From Streptomyces sp. MH60 (GTDB lineage: Bacteria > Actinomycetota > Actinomycetes > Streptomycetales > Streptomycetaceae): DNA of 64,000 bases. The stretch spans positions 33,091 through 97,090 of the forward strand of contig NZ_MULI01000022.1 in NCBI RefSeq assembly GCF_002939385.1. Direction: 5' to 3'. The notes under the pieces were generated by a model that saw nothing but the letters and a program-made list of their open reading frames with translations, made no database searches and had not been told where the DNA came from. How positions within the stretch are numbered: the stretch's first letter is position 1; every line of letters begins with the position of its first letter. The position numbers and the translations under genes were made by a program. Below, in pieces: positions 1 through 8,703 of this stretch.

Positions 1-24
1 AAGGGGAAGTAGACCAGCACGACC

Positions 25-522
25 ATGTCGATCGACGTCAACAACGAGTCCGGAACCGAGGTCGACGAGCAGGCGATCCTCGACATCGCCCGCTACGCGC
101 TCGCGCGGATGCGCATCCACCCGCTCTCCGAACTGTCGGTGATCGTCGTGGACGCCGGCGCCATGGAGCAGCTGCACATCCAGTGGATGGACCTGCCGGG
201 TCCCACCGACGTGATGTCCTTCCCGATGGACGAGCTGCGTCCCCCGTCCAAGGACGAGGAGGAGGCGCCGCAGGGGCTGCTCGGCGACATCGTGCTCTGC
301 CCGGAGGTCGCCGCCCAGCAGGGCACCGACGCGCCGACGCAGCACTCCATGGACGAGGAACTCCAGCTCCTGACCGTCCACGGGGTGCTGCACCTGCTCG
401 GGTACGACCACGAGGAGCCGGACGAGAAGGCCGAGATGTTCGGTCTGCAGGCCGCGATCGTGGACGGCTGGCGTGCGGAGCGGGGCCTGACCGGCCCGTC
501 CCCGGCCCCGACGGTCTCATGA
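25..522 (+). CDS. ybeY: Endoribonuclease YbeY
   Basis: Single-strand-specific, metal-dependent endoribonuclease that takes part in 16S rRNA 3'-end maturation and ribosome quality control in the cytoplasm (family knowledge). The 165-aa length is normal. The signature HGVLHLLGYDH lies at residues 119-129, with the three zinc-binding histidines at 119, 123 and 129. No strong Shine-Dalgarno (SD) sequence lies close to the ATG. The window's first 12 bases read K-G-K-stop in frame 1, which would fit the end of an upstream phoH gene, the usual neighbour, but too little is visible to annotate it. The stop overlaps the next start (ATGA), so translation is probably coupled. Confidence 0.95.
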   Translation: MSIDVNNESGTEVDEQAILDIARYALARMRIHPLSELSVIVVDAGAMEQLHIQWMDLPGPTDVMSFPMDELRPPSKDEEEAPQGLLGDIVLCPEVAAQQGTDAPTQHSMDEELQLLTVHGVLHLLGYDHEEPDEKAEMFGLQAAIVDGWRAERGLTGPSPAPTVS

Positions 523-1823
523 GCCTCCCGCTCGTCGCCGGCGCCGTCGCCCTGGTGGTGGTCGCCTGGCTGGCCGCGTGCGCGGAGGCGGCGCTCGCCC
601 GGGTCTCCAGCTTCCGTGCCGAGGAGGCGGTCCGGTCCGGGCGCCGGGGCGGCGAGAAGCTCGCCCAGGTCGCCGCCGACCCGACGCGCTACCTGAACGT
701 GGCGCTGCTGGTCCGCGTCGCCTGCGAGATGGCGGCCGCCGCGCTGGTCACGTACGCCTGTCTCAGGGAGTTCGACGGCACCGGCGAGGCGCTGGTCATC
801 GCCATCGCGGTGATGGTGCTGCTCTCCTACGTCGCCGTCGGGGTGTCCCCGCGCACCATCGGGCGCCAGCACCCGCTGAACACGGCGACCGCGGCGGCGT
901 ACGTGCTGCTGCCGCTGGCCCGGATCATGGGCCCGATCCCGTCGCTGCTGATCCTCATCGGCAACGCGCTCACCCCCGGCAAGGGCTTCCGCCGCGGCCC
1001 CTTCGCCTCGGAGGCGGAGCTGCGGGCGCTGGTGGACTACGCCGAGGCGGAGTCGCTGATCGAGGCCGAGGAGCGCCGCATGGTGCACTCGGTGTTCGAG
1101 CTGGGCGACACGCTGGTGCGGGAGGTCATGGTGCCGCGCACCGACCTCGTCGTCATCGAGCGCTACAAGACCATCCGGCAGGCCCTCACCCTCGCCCTGC
1201 GCTCCGGCTTCTCCCGCATACCGGTCACCGGCGACAGCGAGGACGACATCGTCGGCATCGTGTACCTGAAGGACCTGGTCCGCAGGACGCACATCAGCCG
1301 GGACGCGGAGAGCGACCTGGTGTCCACCGCGATGCGCCCGGCGTCCTTCGTGCCGGACACCAAGAACGCCGGCGACCTGCTGCGCGAGATGCAGAAGGAG
1401 CGCAACCACGTCGCCGTCGTCATCGACGAGTACGGCGGCACGGCCGGCATCGTCACCATCGAGGACATCCTGGAGGAGATCGTCGGCGAGATCACCGACG
1501 AGTACGACCGGGAGCTGCCGCCGGTCGAGGAGCTGGGCGAGGACCGTTTCCGGGTCACCGCGCGCCTGGACATCGGCGACCTGGGCGAGCTGTACGGCCT
1601 GGACGAGTACGACGACGAGGACGTGGAGACGGTGGGCGGCCTGCTCGCCAAGGCGCTGGGCCGCGTCCCGATCGCCGGGGCGTCCTCGATCGTGGAGCTT
1701 CCGGACGGCCGGGAGCTGCGGCTGACGGCGGAGGCCGCCGCGGGCCGCCGGAACAAGATCGTGACGGTGCTGGTGGAGCCGGTCGCCGCGGCGAAGCCGG
1801 CCGAGGAGACGGTGGCGGAATGA
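519..1823 (+). CDS. CorC/HlyC-type membrane protein with CBS pair
   Basis: A 434-aa protein of the CNNM/CorC family, often labelled hemolysin C-like; members are linked to Mg2+ or Co2+ transport and resistance. Seen: an N-terminal DUF21-type membrane region with about four hydrophobic segments in the first ~150 residues, then a cytoplasmic tandem CBS pair (about residues 200-330, including VMVPRTD and VVIDEYGGTAGIVTIED), then a CorC_HlyC domain to the end. The ATG lies inside the ybeY stop and the stop overlaps the next ATG, so it sits in a ybeY operon. The family and location are clear; the transported substrate is not. Confidence 0.9.
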   Translation: MSLPLVAGAVALVVVAWLAACAEAALARVSSFRAEEAVRSGRRGGEKLAQVAADPTRYLNVALLVRVACEMAAAALVTYACLREFDGTGEALVIAIAVMVLLSYVAVGVSPRTIGRQHPLNTATAAAYVLLPLARIMGPIPSLLILIGNALTPGKGFRRGPFASEAELRALVDYAEAESLIEAEERRMVHSVFELGDTLVREVMVPRTDLVVIERYKTIRQALTLALRSGFSRIPVTGDSEDDIVGIVYLKDLVRRTHISRDAESDLVSTAMRPASFVPDTKNAGDLLREMQKERNHVAVVIDEYGGTAGIVTIEDILEEIVGEITDEYDRELPPVEELGEDRFRVTARLDIGDLGELYGLDEYDDEDVETVGGLLAKALGRVPIAGASSIVELPDGRELRLTAEAAAGRRNKIVTVLVEPVAAAKPAEETVAE

Positions 1824-2179
1824 CCCCCGGTGAGCTGCGCGACCTCTGTCTGTCCTTCAACGCCGCGGTGGAGGACTTCCCCTTCAACCCGGAGACCTCG
1901 GTCTTCAAGGTGCTGGGGAAGATGTTCGCGCTGACCTCGCTGGACGGGCGTCCGCTCACCGTCAACCTCAAGTGCGACCCGGACGACGCGATCCTGCTGC
2001 GGCGCGAGCATCCGGAGCTGATCGTCCCGGGCTGGCACATGAACAAGCGGCACTGGAACACGGTGACGGTGGACGGCGGACTCCCGGACCGGGTGGTCCG
2101 GGAGCTCGTCGAGGACTCGTACGACCTGGTCGTCGCCGGGCTACCGCGCGCCGACCGGCTCCGCCTCGACCGTCCCTGA
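1820..2179 (+). CDS. MmcQ/YjbR family protein
   Basis: A small 119-aa cytoplasmic protein of the MmcQ/YjbR family, which has a CyaY-like fold and is often described as DNA-binding, without a firmly known role. Family features seen are the central KMFAL, the KCDP segment and the C-terminal PGWHMNKRHWNTV stretch. Its ATG overlaps the stop of the CBS-protein gene (ATGA), so it is the third gene of the ybeY operon. Its last 39 bases overlap the 3' end of the opposite-strand MFS gene. Confidence 0.85.
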   Translation: MTPGELRDLCLSFNAAVEDFPFNPETSVFKVLGKMFALTSLDGRPLTVNLKCDPDDAILLRREHPELIVPGWHMNKRHWNTVTVDGGLPDRVVRELVEDSYDLVVAGLPRADRLRLDRP

Positions 2180-3604
2180 GCCCGCCCGGGCCACCCGCAG
2201 CCCCACCGCGACCAGGACGGCGGCCGCCAGCACGATCGCCGCGTCCAGGACCAGCACCGTGTGGACGCCGGAGCGCAGGTCCGTGGCGGTGGTGGCCAGC
2301 ACGCCGAGCAGCGGAATGCCTACGGTGATGCCGACCTGCTGGGTCGAGGTGACCAGGCCGGTCGCCAGGCCCTGCTCCTCGTCGGGGACGCCGGAGGTGA
2401 CGGTCAGGCCGTAGGAGATGATCGCGCCCAGGTGGCACATGCTGGCCAGCGAGACCGCGGCGGTGGCGAGGACGACGGACCAGCTTCCCTCCCCCATCGC
2501 CAGCAGCGGCAGCCCCAGCAGGCCCTGCCCGGCGAGCGCGCCCGCCAGGGTGCGGCGGGCGCCGAAGCGGCCGATGACGCGCGGGGCGAAGGAACCGGCC
2601 ACCACCGAGAGCACCCCCTGCACGCCGAAGACCAGGCCGGTCTCGAAGGCGCTCAGGCGCAGGATCTCCTGGAGGTACAGGGTGAGGACGAAGATCACCG
2701 TCGACATCATCGAGAAGGTGACCAGCCCGCCCAGGTTGCCCCACGCCACCGTGCGGCGGCGCAGCATCGGCAGCGAGACCAGCGGCTCCGGGGTGCGGGA
2801 CTCGACGGCCACGAAGGCGGCCAGGAGCAGCAGGCCCGCGCCGAGGGTGACGAGGACGTCGGTGCGGCCGAAGCCGTGCTCGGCGGCCGTGGTGAGGGCG
2901 TAGATCAGGGAGAGCAGACCGCCGGTGACGGTGACCGCGCCGGGCACGTCGAGGCGGGGCCGCTCGGGGGTCCGCGACTCGGGCAGCAGGCGCGGGGCCA
3001 GCGGCAGCACGAGCAGGGCGAACAGGGCGAGCAGGCCCATGGTGGAGCGCCAGCTCAGCAGGTCGGTCAGGACGCCGCCGGCCACCATGCCGACGGTGAA
3101 GCCGAGCGAGAGCAGGGTGCCGGAGATGCCGAGGGCGCGGTCGCGGGCGGGGCCCTCCGGGAAGGTCGTGGTCAGCAGGGACATGCCGGTCGGGACGATG
3201 GCCGCCGCGCCGAGGCCCTGCAGGGCGCGTCCGGCGAGGAAGGAGGCCGGGTCCCAGGCGAAGGTGGCCAGCAGGGAGGCGGCGCCGAAGAGCGCGAGCC
3301 CGGCGAGGAAGAGCCGGCGGCGGCCGTAGAGGTCGCCCATGCGGCCGAAGAGCAGCAGGAACCCGCCGGACGGCAGCGCGAACGCCGTGACCGCCCACTG
3401 CAGGGCGGAGGTGCTCATGCCGAGGTCCGCGCCGAGCACGGGCAGGGCGACGTTCAGGACGGAGAAGTCGAGCGCGACCATGAACTGGGCCGCGCAGAGC
3501 ACGAACAGGACGAGCCGGTCGCGGGAGGAGAGCCGCGGGGCGGACGGTTCCGCCGCCGCGGGGGCCGGGGTGGAAGTCGGGGTGGTGTCGATCGCCATGG
3601 ACAT
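2141..3604 (-). CDS. MFS transporter, DHA2 drug-exporter type
   Basis: A 487-aa integral membrane protein with a string of hydrophobic segments along its length, about 14 helices by eye, as in the DHA2 (QacA-like) proton-drug antiporters. Motif A-like GRMGDLYGRRRLF lies between helices 2 and 3. The start is one of two close ATGs (3604 or 3598); a GAGG lies 9 bases before the second and a GGGGG 10 bases before the first. It is divergent from an MmyB-type regulator, and a perfect palindrome lies in the shared upstream region, suggesting local control. The exported substrate is unknown. Confidence 0.88.
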   Translation of the reverse strand: MSMAIDTTPTSTPAPAAAEPSAPRLSSRDRLVLFVLCAAQFMVALDFSVLNVALPVLGADLGMSTSALQWAVTAFALPSGGFLLLFGRMGDLYGRRRLFLAGLALFGAASLLATFAWDPASFLAGRALQGLGAAAIVPTGMSLLTTTFPEGPARDRALGISGTLLSLGFTVGMVAGGVLTDLLSWRSTMGLLALFALLVLPLAPRLLPESRTPERPRLDVPGAVTVTGGLLSLIYALTTAAEHGFGRTDVLVTLGAGLLLLAAFVAVESRTPEPLVSLPMLRRRTVAWGNLGGLVTFSMMSTVIFVLTLYLQEILRLSAFETGLVFGVQGVLSVVAGSFAPRVIGRFGARRTLAGALAGQGLLGLPLLAMGEGSWSVVLATAAVSLASMCHLGAIISYGLTVTSGVPDEEQGLATGLVTSTQQVGITVGIPLLGVLATTATDLRSGVHTVLVLDAAIVLAAAVLVAVGLRVARAGSGTVEAEPVGAR

Positions 3605-3648
3605 GAGCCTCGCGCCCCCGGAATAGTGGTGGGGAGACGCCGATTGTT

Positions 3649-3667
3649 CTGGTGGTGCCACCACCAG
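3649..3667. promoter_or_regulatory. Perfect 19-bp palindrome, candidate operator
   Basis: CTGGTGGTG-C-CACCACCAG reads the same on both strands around a single central base. It lies between the divergent MFS gene (start 3604) and the MmyB-type regulator gene (start 3703), the usual place for an autoregulatory operator. That the neighbouring regulator binds it is inferred. Confidence 0.5.
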
Positions 3668-3702
3668 GCACCGGCGGGTTGGCTACCGGGGGGAGTACGT
3701 AC

Positions 3703-4596
3703 GTGCCGGATGTGATCACGAGGACCGGGACCGCGGGCCGGGACCGGCGCCGCGCCGAGCTGCGGGAGTTCCTGATGAGCCGCCGGGCACGGGTGTCCCC
3801 GGCGGAGGTCGGTCTGCCGGACGGCGGGGCGCGGCGCCGGACGCCGGGGCTGCGCCGCGAGGAGGTGGCCGTGCTGGCCGGGGTGGGCGCGTCCTGGTAC
3901 CAGTGGCTGGAGCAGGGCCGCGACATCTCCGTCTCCGCGCAGGTCCTGGACGCGGTCGGCCGGGTGCTCCGGCTCGGCAACGCCGAGCGCCGCCACCTGT
4001 ACGTGCTGGCCGGGCTGAACCCGCCCGCCGCGGAGGTGGAGCCGGCGAAGCGGGACATGTGCGAGGGGCTGCGGCGGCTGATCGACACGTGGATGCCGTA
4101 TCCGGCGCACATCATGGACCGGTACTACAACTGCGTGATGTACAACGACGCGGCGGCGACGGTGCTGGGCATGCGGCCCGAAACGACGTGGAACTGCATC
4201 ATCGACTACTTCACCGACCCGCTGTACCGGTCCCGCGCCCGCAGCTGGGAGCGCAACGCGCGCGCGGTCGTCGCCCAGTTCCGCGCCACCTGCGCGGCCA
4301 ACCCGGACGACGAGGGTTTCCAGCAGGTGCTGGCGGACCTGAAGGAGGCCAGTGCCGAGTTCGCCGCGCTGTGGGAGGAACGGGACATCGAGGCCGCGGG
4401 GCAGATCCGCAAGGAGCTGGACCATCCGCTGGTCGGTCTGCTGAGCCTGGAGTCGACGGCGCTCCAGGTGCCCGCGCGGCCGGATCTGACGATCGTGCTG
4501 CACACGCCGCTGGACGAGGCGAACACCGCGGCGAAGCTGGAGTGGCTGGCCTCGCCCGAGGGCCGGCGCGGGGCGATGTACCCGGTGGCGGGGTGA
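3703..4596 (+). CDS. XRE-type regulator with MmyB-like ligand-binding domain
   Basis: Transcription factor of 297 aa. The N-terminal helix-turn-helix (about residues 20-95, with TPGLRREEVAVLAGVGASWY) is followed by a C-terminal MmyB-like domain (about 110-290) that in relatives binds a small, probably fatty, ligand. GTG 3703 is chosen because GGGGAG lies 7 bases upstream; a longer frame from 3652 would begin inside the palindrome. Divergent from the MFS exporter, which is its likely target; related regulators commonly sit beside oxidoreductases or transporters. Confidence 0.88.
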   Translation: MPDVITRTGTAGRDRRRAELREFLMSRRARVSPAEVGLPDGGARRRTPGLRREEVAVLAGVGASWYQWLEQGRDISVSAQVLDAVGRVLRLGNAERRHLYVLAGLNPPAAEVEPAKRDMCEGLRRLIDTWMPYPAHIMDRYYNCVMYNDAAATVLGMRPETTWNCIIDYFTDPLYRSRARSWERNARAVVAQFRATCAANPDDEGFQQVLADLKEASAEFAALWEERDIEAAGQIRKELDHPLVGLLSLESTALQVPARPDLTIVLHTPLDEANTAAKLEWLASPEGRRGAMYPVAG

Positions 4597-4602
4597 AGTG
4601 GC

Positions 4603-4640
4603 CGGTGACGGGGTGAGCGGGCGGTGACGGGGTGAGCGGG
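4603..4640 (+). repeat. Two tandem 19-bp direct repeats
   Basis: Two exact copies of CGGTGACGGGGTGAGCGGG stand head to tail directly after the MmyB-type gene stop. A degenerate third copy overlaps the end of that gene (about 4583-4600), so the gene's stop-codon region is effectively repeated. Confidence 0.8.
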
Positions 4641-4673
4641 CGGGTGTCCGGCGGGGCTCCGTATGCTCACCCC

Positions 4674-5027
4674 ATGACCGAGACTCCCGACCTCGACCCC
4701 GAGGACCGCAAGATCGTCACCCTGGCCCGCTCGGCCCGCGCCCGCAACGGCGTGCCCGAGGGCGCGGCCGTCCGCGACGAGACCGGCCGCACCTACGTCG
4801 CCGGTACGGTCGCCCTGGACTCCCTCAGGCTCAGCGCGCTGCGTACGGCGGTGGCGATGGCGGTGGCGTCCGGCGCGAAGTCGCTGGAGGCGGCGGCCGT
4901 GGTGACCGAGTCCGGGTCGGCGTCGGAGGAGGACCGGGCGGCGGTGCGGGACCTGGGCGGGCCCCGGACCCCGGTGCTGGTGGCCTCGCCCGACGGGACG
5001 GTACGGGCCACGGTGAGCGCGGGCTGA
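4674..5027 (+). CDS. Cytidine-deaminase-like protein lacking the zinc site
   Basis: A 117-aa protein with the length and fold-level pattern of small tetrameric cytidine deaminases: an N-terminal helix, DETGRTYVAG in the position of the first beta strands, then a long helix. The catalytic signatures are gone. Where active enzymes have Cys-Ala-Glu it has S-A-L-R, and no PCxxC occurs near GGPRTPVLV. It therefore cannot bind the catalytic zinc in the normal way. It lies 56 bp upstream of era on the same strand. A structural or regulatory role is possible but unproven. Confidence 0.75.
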   Translation: MTETPDLDPEDRKIVTLARSARARNGVPEGAAVRDETGRTYVAGTVALDSLRLSALRTAVAMAVASGAKSLEAAAVVTESGSASEEDRAAVRDLGGPRTPVLVASPDGTVRATVSAG

Positions 5028-5083
5028 CGCTCGCGGGCCCGGCGGGCGACCGTGGTACGGCGGGGCTCCGGGGATCAGGGACA

Positions 5084-6046
5084 ATGGGCGCCATGAGCGT
5101 TCGTACCCAGTCATCCGAAGAACCGGCCGAGGCTGTTCACCGGGCCGGCTTCGCCTGCTTCGTGGGCCGTCCCAACGCGGGCAAGTCCACCCTCACGAAC
5201 GCTCTGGTCGGGCAGAAGGTGGCGATCACCTCGAACCGCCCCCAGACCACCCGGCACACGGTGCGGGGCATCGTGCACCGCGAGGACGCCCAGCTGATCC
5301 TGGTGGACACCCCGGGGCTGCACAAGCCGCGCACGCTGCTGGGCGAGCGGCTGAACGACGTGGTGCGCACCACGTGGGCCGAGGTGGACGTGATCGGCTT
5401 CTGCCTGCCGGCGAACGAGAAGCTGGGCCCCGGCGACCGTTTCATCGCCAAGGAGCTGGCCGGGATCAGGAAGACCCCGAAGGTCGCGATCGTCACCAAG
5501 ACCGACCTGGTGGACTCCAAGACACTGGCCGAGCAGCTGATCGCGGTCGACCAGCTGGGCAAGGAGCTGGGGATCACCTGGGCGGAGATCGTCCCGGTGT
5601 CCGCCACGGCGAACCAGCAGGTGGACCTGCTCGCCGACCTCCTCACCCCGCTGCTGCCCGAGGGCCCGGCGCTCTACCCCGAGGGCGACCTGACCGACGA
5701 GCCGGAGCAGGTCATGGTCGCCGAGCTGATCCGGGAGGCGGCGCTGGAGGGCGTGCGGGACGAGCTGCCGCACTCCATCGCGGTGGTGGTCGAGGAGATG
5801 CTCCCGCGCGAGGACCGCCCCGCGGACAAGCCGCTCCTGGACATCCACGCCAACGTCTACATCGAGCGCCCCAGCCAGAAGGGCATCATCATCGGCCCCA
5901 AGGGCAAGCGCCTGAAGGACGTCGGCATCAAGTCCCGCAAACAGATCGAGGCCCTCCTCGGCACGCCGGTCTTCCTGGACCTGCACGTCAAGGTCGCCAA
6001 GGACTGGCAGCGCGACCCGAAGCAACTGCGACGCCTCGGGTTCTGA
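5084..6046 (+). CDS. era: GTPase Era
   Basis: Essential GTPase that binds 16S rRNA and assists 30S subunit assembly. It has 320 aa. Seen: G1 GRPNAGKST at residues 28-36, G3 DTPGLH, G4 TKTD, and a C-terminal KH RNA-binding domain with GPKG. ATG 5084 is used, giving M-G-A-M-S; the ATG at 5093 is equally possible because neither has an ideally spaced SD (GGGGAT lies about 9 bases before 5084, AGGG about 12 before 5093). Confidence 0.96.
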   Translation: MGAMSVRTQSSEEPAEAVHRAGFACFVGRPNAGKSTLTNALVGQKVAITSNRPQTTRHTVRGIVHREDAQLILVDTPGLHKPRTLLGERLNDVVRTTWAEVDVIGFCLPANEKLGPGDRFIAKELAGIRKTPKVAIVTKTDLVDSKTLAEQLIAVDQLGKELGITWAEIVPVSATANQQVDLLADLLTPLLPEGPALYPEGDLTDEPEQVMVAELIREAALEGVRDELPHSIAVVVEEMLPREDRPADKPLLDIHANVYIERPSQKGIIIGPKGKRLKDVGIKSRKQIEALLGTPVFLDLHVKVAKDWQRDPKQLRRLGF

Positions 6047-6055
6047 GCGCGGGCG

Positions 6056-7252
6056 TCAGGGGGTCGGGGGGCGGAAGCCGATGGTCGGGACGGCGCGGCG
6101 CAGGGGCCACGGTGCGGGTGTCACCAGGTCGTCCGAGACGAGGCCGGTCAGGAAGGCGTAGCGGCTGAGGGCCGCCGGGTCCTGGTCCTCCAGGGACTGG
6201 ACCTTGCGCCACCAGGTGGCGATCTCGCACCAGCCCGGCGCCGACAGCGAGCCGCCGAACTCCTGGACGGAGAGGGCGGCGGTCAGCCCGGCGAAGGCCA
6301 GGCGGTCGGCGAGCGGCCAGCCGGCCAGGGTGCCGGTGACGAACCCGGCGACGAACACGTCCCCGGCGCCGGTCGGGTCCAGGGCCTCGACCTCGATGGC
6401 CGGGACCTCGGCGCTCTCCCCCGTGCGCCGGTCCACCGCGTAGGCGCCGTCCGCGCCGAGGGTCACCACGGCGAGCGGCACGTGCTCGGTCAGGGCGTGC
6501 GCGGCGGCGCGGGGGCAGGTGGCGCCGGTGTACCGCATGGCCTCCTCCGCGTTGGGCAGGAACGCCTCGCAGTGCGCCAGGTCGGGCAGCGCGGCCAGGT
6601 CCCAGGCGCCGGTGTCGTCCCAGCCGACGTCGGCGAAGACCCGGGTGCCGCGCGCCGCGGCCTGGGCGATCCAGGGGGCGCTGACGCCGGGCGTGAGGGA
6701 GGCGACGGCGGCGCGGGCGCGGGGCGGGCAGTCGGGGGACGGTTCCTCGGGCGGCGGCTCGTGGCCGTGCGAGACCATCGTGCGCTCCCCCTCGTACGCC
6801 ATGGAGACCGTCACCGGCGAGTGCCAGCCGGGCACGGTGCGCGAGGGGGTCAGGTCGATGCCCTCGCCCCGGGACAGGGCGTCCCAGCAGTAGTCGCCGT
6901 AGTGGTCGTCGCCGAACGCGGCGGCCAGCGAGGTGCGCAGGCCGAGGCGGGCCAGGGCGGTCGCCATGTTGGCGATGCCGCCCGGGCTCGACCCCATCCC
7001 CCGCGCCCAGGACTCGGTCCCGCGCACCGGGGCGGAGTCGAGCCCGGTGAAGATCACGTCGAGGAAGACGGTGCCGGTCAGGTACACGTCCCAGGGCGGG
7101 CCCTGCGGTGTGCGCAGACCGGCGAGGGGATCGACCTGGGGGTGGCGGTGCGATCCCTCGGGCGGGACGTGCCGGTGCGTTCTCTCGTCGGCCGGCATGA
7201 CGGGCACGTCGGTCGCGTCGGGCACGTCGGTGGACACGGTGGACGCTGTCAC
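6056..7252 (-). CDS. PfkB-family carbohydrate kinase
   Basis: A 398-aa ribokinase-type sugar kinase. Seen: the N-terminal glycine motif GSSPGGIANMATALARLG and the C-terminal signature DPTGAGDVFVAGF with the catalytic Asp. GTG 7252 is supported by GGGAG 6 bases upstream. The first ~50 residues are extra and low in complexity. It is the last gene of the leftward glucarate cluster, 79 bp after the MFS permease. The glucarate pathway needs no kinase, so it may serve another sugar acid or be independent. The sugar substrate is unknown. Confidence 0.85.
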   Translation of the reverse strand: MTASTVSTDVPDATDVPVMPADERTHRHVPPEGSHRHPQVDPLAGLRTPQGPPWDVYLTGTVFLDVIFTGLDSAPVRGTESWARGMGSSPGGIANMATALARLGLRTSLAAAFGDDHYGDYCWDALSRGEGIDLTPSRTVPGWHSPVTVSMAYEGERTMVSHGHEPPPEEPSPDCPPRARAAVASLTPGVSAPWIAQAAARGTRVFADVGWDDTGAWDLAALPDLAHCEAFLPNAEEAMRYTGATCPRAAAHALTEHVPLAVVTLGADGAYAVDRRTGESAEVPAIEVEALDPTGAGDVFVAGFVTGTLAGWPLADRLAFAGLTAALSVQEFGGSLSAPGWCEIATWWRKVQSLEDQDPAALSRYAFLTGLVSDDLVTPAPWPLRRAVPTIGFRPPTP

Positions 7253-7331
7253 GGTGCGCTCCCTGGCATGGTGCGGACCCCGCCAGTGTGCACCAAGCCA
7301 CCGACAGTGCGACGGTGCCGGCCGCGTGGCG

Positions 7332-8669
7332 TCAGGCCGTGGCCGGTCCCGGGTGCGCGGTCCGGGCGGCGCCCGCACCGGTCTCCGGGGCCGGGGCCGC
7401 CGCCGCCCTGGCCGGCCGGGTGCGGACCCGGTCGTTGCGTCCGCCGCCGCGCACCAGCAGCACGCTCAGCGCGGCCAGGAAGCCGACGACGGTGAGACCG
7501 ACCAGGCCGCCCTTGGTCGAGCCGGTCGTGTCCTCGATGATGCCGAAGGCGGTGGGGGCGACGAACCCGCCGAGGTTGCCGATGGAGTTGATCAGCGCGA
7601 TGCCGGGGGCCGCGGCGCGGGCGTCGAGGTAGCTCTGCGGGATGGTCCAGAAGACCGGGGAGGCCGGTTTGAAGCCCATCGCGGCCAGGCACAGCGCGCC
7701 GAGCCCGACCCAGGGCGAGACGAACACGGCCAGCAGGGTGCCGCTGCCGCCGAGCAGGAGCAGGACCACCAGCACGGGCCGGCGCTTGCCGATGCGGTCG
7801 GAGACACGGCCGCTGACGAACAGGGCGACCAGCGCGCACAGCCACGGCACGGCGGTCAGCAGCCCCACCTGGAAGTCGCTCACGCCGCCGATGTCGTCCA
7901 CGATCGACGGCAGCCAGAAGGTCACCGCGTACAGGGCGACGTTGATCGCGAAGTAGATCCAGAGGAAGAGCAGCATCTGGGGGTCGGCGAGCAGTTTCCA
8001 GCGGGAGACCTTGGCCGCCTTCCCACCGCGCCGCGCGTCCCGTTCCGCCTGCTCGGCGTCGATGGCCGCGACCAGGCCGGCCTTCTCCTCGTCGGTCAGC
8101 CAGGTCGCCTGCTCGACGCCCGAGTCGAGGAAGCGGTAGACGACGAAGCCGAGGACGACGGAGAAGACGCCCTCGATGAAGAACATCCACTGCCAGCCCG
8201 CGTGGCCCCAGATCCCGTGCATCTCCATCAGCGCGCCCGAGACGGGGCCGACGATGACGGTGGCGGTGCCGGAACCCATCAGGAAGATCGAGGTGGCCCG
8301 GCCCCGGTGGGAGTCGGGGAGCCAGCGGCTGAAGTAGTAGATGACGGCCGGGAAGAAGCCGGCCTCGGCGACGCCGAGCAGGAAACGCAGGGCGTAGAAC
8401 ATCTCCACGCTGTCGACGAAGGCCATCGCGGTGGCGACGACGCCCCAGCTGATCATGATGCGGGTGAGCCACACCTTGGGCCCGAACCGCTCCATCAGCA
8501 CGTTGGAGGGGACCTCGAAGATGGCGTACGCGATGAAGAAGATTCCGGCGCCGAGTCCGAACGCGGCGGCCGACAGGCCCACGTCGGCGCGGAGTTCGTC
8601 CTGGGCGAAGCCCAGGTTGACGCGGTCCATGTAGTTCGCCACGAACATGACGAAGAAGAGGGGGACCAC
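7332..8669 (-). CDS. ACS-family MFS permease, probably for a sugar acid; 5' end disturbed
   Basis: A 445-aa 12-helix permease of the anion:cation symporter (glucarate/galactonate) type, recognised from FFVMFVANYMDRVNLGFA at the start and the overall spacing. GTG 8669 is the first start available in frame, but it has no SD and cuts off residues (QSAVRKIFRRV) that belong to such proteins and are encoded in frame just upstream. One added A after position 8702 (minus strand) would create GTG-ATA-CAG in frame at 8704 and at the same time give gudD a TGA stop. A single-base deletion or assembly error is therefore likely. It probably imports glucarate or a related diacid. Confidence 0.8.
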   Translation of the reverse strand: MVPLFFVMFVANYMDRVNLGFAQDELRADVGLSAAAFGLGAGIFFIAYAIFEVPSNVLMERFGPKVWLTRIMISWGVVATAMAFVDSVEMFYALRFLLGVAEAGFFPAVIYYFSRWLPDSHRGRATSIFLMGSGTATVIVGPVSGALMEMHGIWGHAGWQWMFFIEGVFSVVLGFVVYRFLDSGVEQATWLTDEEKAGLVAAIDAEQAERDARRGGKAAKVSRWKLLADPQMLLFLWIYFAINVALYAVTFWLPSIVDDIGGVSDFQVGLLTAVPWLCALVALFVSGRVSDRIGKRRPVLVVLLLLGGSGTLLAVFVSPWVGLGALCLAAMGFKPASPVFWTIPQSYLDARAAAPGIALINSIGNLGGFVAPTAFGIIEDTTGSTKGGLVGLTVVGFLAALSVLLVRGGGRNDRVRTRPARAAAAPAPETGAGAARTAHPGPATA

Positions 8670-8703
8670 GCGGCGGAAGATCTTGCGGACGGCGGACTGT
8701 ACA

